A stretch of DNA of 17,916 bases from Stephanodiscus triporus. Its lineage: Eukaryota; Bacillariophyta; Thalassiosirophyceae; Thalassiosirales; Thalassiosiraceae. Shown one piece after another: positions 17,506 to 17,916 of the stretch. The stretch lies in the NCBI GenBank assembly GCA_036939755.1, contig JALLAZ010000276.1, positions 1 through 17,916 on the forward strand, written 5' to 3'. How positions within the stretch are numbered: position 1 is the stretch's first letter; every line of letters starts with the position of its first letter. Both the position numbers and the translations under genes were made by a program. Under the pieces are notes generated by a model. It searched no databases and had not been told where the DNA came from. It saw only the letters and a program-made list of their open reading frames with translations.

Positions 17506-17916
17506 TTGACTCGAGAGCGTGCTTGTGTTCGTTCAAGGGCGGGCCAAAAAATAAAAAATACAACAACATCTCTTGCGCCAAAAAATGAATTCCTACGCAG
17601 ACGAACAAATTTCTTTCTGCACTTTAACTTTCAGGTGAAAACAAACGAAGAGATGTCTTGGCTGCCGTAATTCGATTTTCGGGGTTTTTAGGCTCTATCT
17701 TTAGCAAAAATTATCGCCAGTAGCCGCAAATCAGACACAGTGAGAACGCTGGTTGGAATTGCTCGTGGCGCTTAAGCCTGAATTACTAAGTTAAGTAAGA
17801 TCTGTACATAACATAACTAAGCTAGGTACACAAGAAATTGTGAGCTTCGAGAAAATTATATTATCTCCTTGTTGGTCAGGGTCGATATAGCGCCCATAAG
17901 TTTAGTCTATTTGAAA
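17506..17916. promoter_or_regulatory. Upstream region of the SWIM gene, AT-rich
   Basis: About 410 bp to the window edge, AT-rich, with no supported gene. It should contain the SWIM gene promoter. Around 17786-17826 there are repeated short actaag-like words of no clear meaning. Confidence 0.4.

Overview
This is a eukaryotic nuclear window. Protein-coding genes lie on both strands, and most carry short GT-AG introns of 73 to 157 bp with GTGAGT- or GTAAGT-like donors. No rRNA, tRNA or CRISPR was found. The gene content (diatom-style Golgi sulfotransferase, F-box-like plus TBC Rab-GAP, SWIM-finger protein, LITAF-domain proteins, OFD1-like LisH protein) suggests a stramenopile, most likely a diatom. 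The OFD1-like centriole protein would favour a lineage that still makes flagellated cells, such as a centric diatom. This placement is inference from protein style, not a database result.

Layout. 1-3095 (+): TBC-domain Rab GTPase-activating protein, cut by the window's left edge. 3188-5003 (-): six-exon type II membrane sulfotransferase, convergent with the TBC gene. 5004-6074: gene-free, with a GC-rich low-complexity stretch and two copies of a roughly 80-bp repeat, one of which has perfect 12-bp inverted ends. 6075-7053 (-): two-exon inositol monophosphatase, head to head with a three-exon NSUN/Sun-family RNA cytosine-5 methyltransferase at 7272-8854 (+). 9063-9637 (-) and 10162-10560 (+): two LITAF-domain genes, head to head. 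About 10680-11195 (-): a decayed copy of the 3' half of the methyltransferase gene. 11817-12482 (-): secreted two-EF-hand protein, divergent from a small membrane protein at 12781-13129 (+). 13754-16207 (+): LisH/coiled-coil OFD1-like protein. 16716-17505 (-): SWIM zinc-finger protein, interrupted by an N and an exact 72-bp duplication.

The main discovery is an inverted segmental duplication with its centre near 9900. Arm A (about 8245-9675) holds the 3' half of the intact methyltransferase gene plus LITAF copy 1. Arm B (about 10125-11195) holds LITAF copy 2 plus a broken mirror copy of the same methyltransferase region. Coding sequence, the LITAF intron, the 3' flank and the bases just upstream of the LITAF start codons all match. 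One passenger gene survived as a paralogue while the other became a pseudogene.

The second clear structural point is at 16939-17083. Two identical 72-bp blocks flank a single N, and removing one block plus the N restores a continuous reading frame. This is best read as an unmerged contig overlap.

The genes do not form one pathway. They cover membrane traffic (TBC, LITAF), Golgi sulfation, inositol metabolism, RNA methylation, calcium binding in the secretory route and centriole/basal-body structure. I found no coherent novel multi-gene system.
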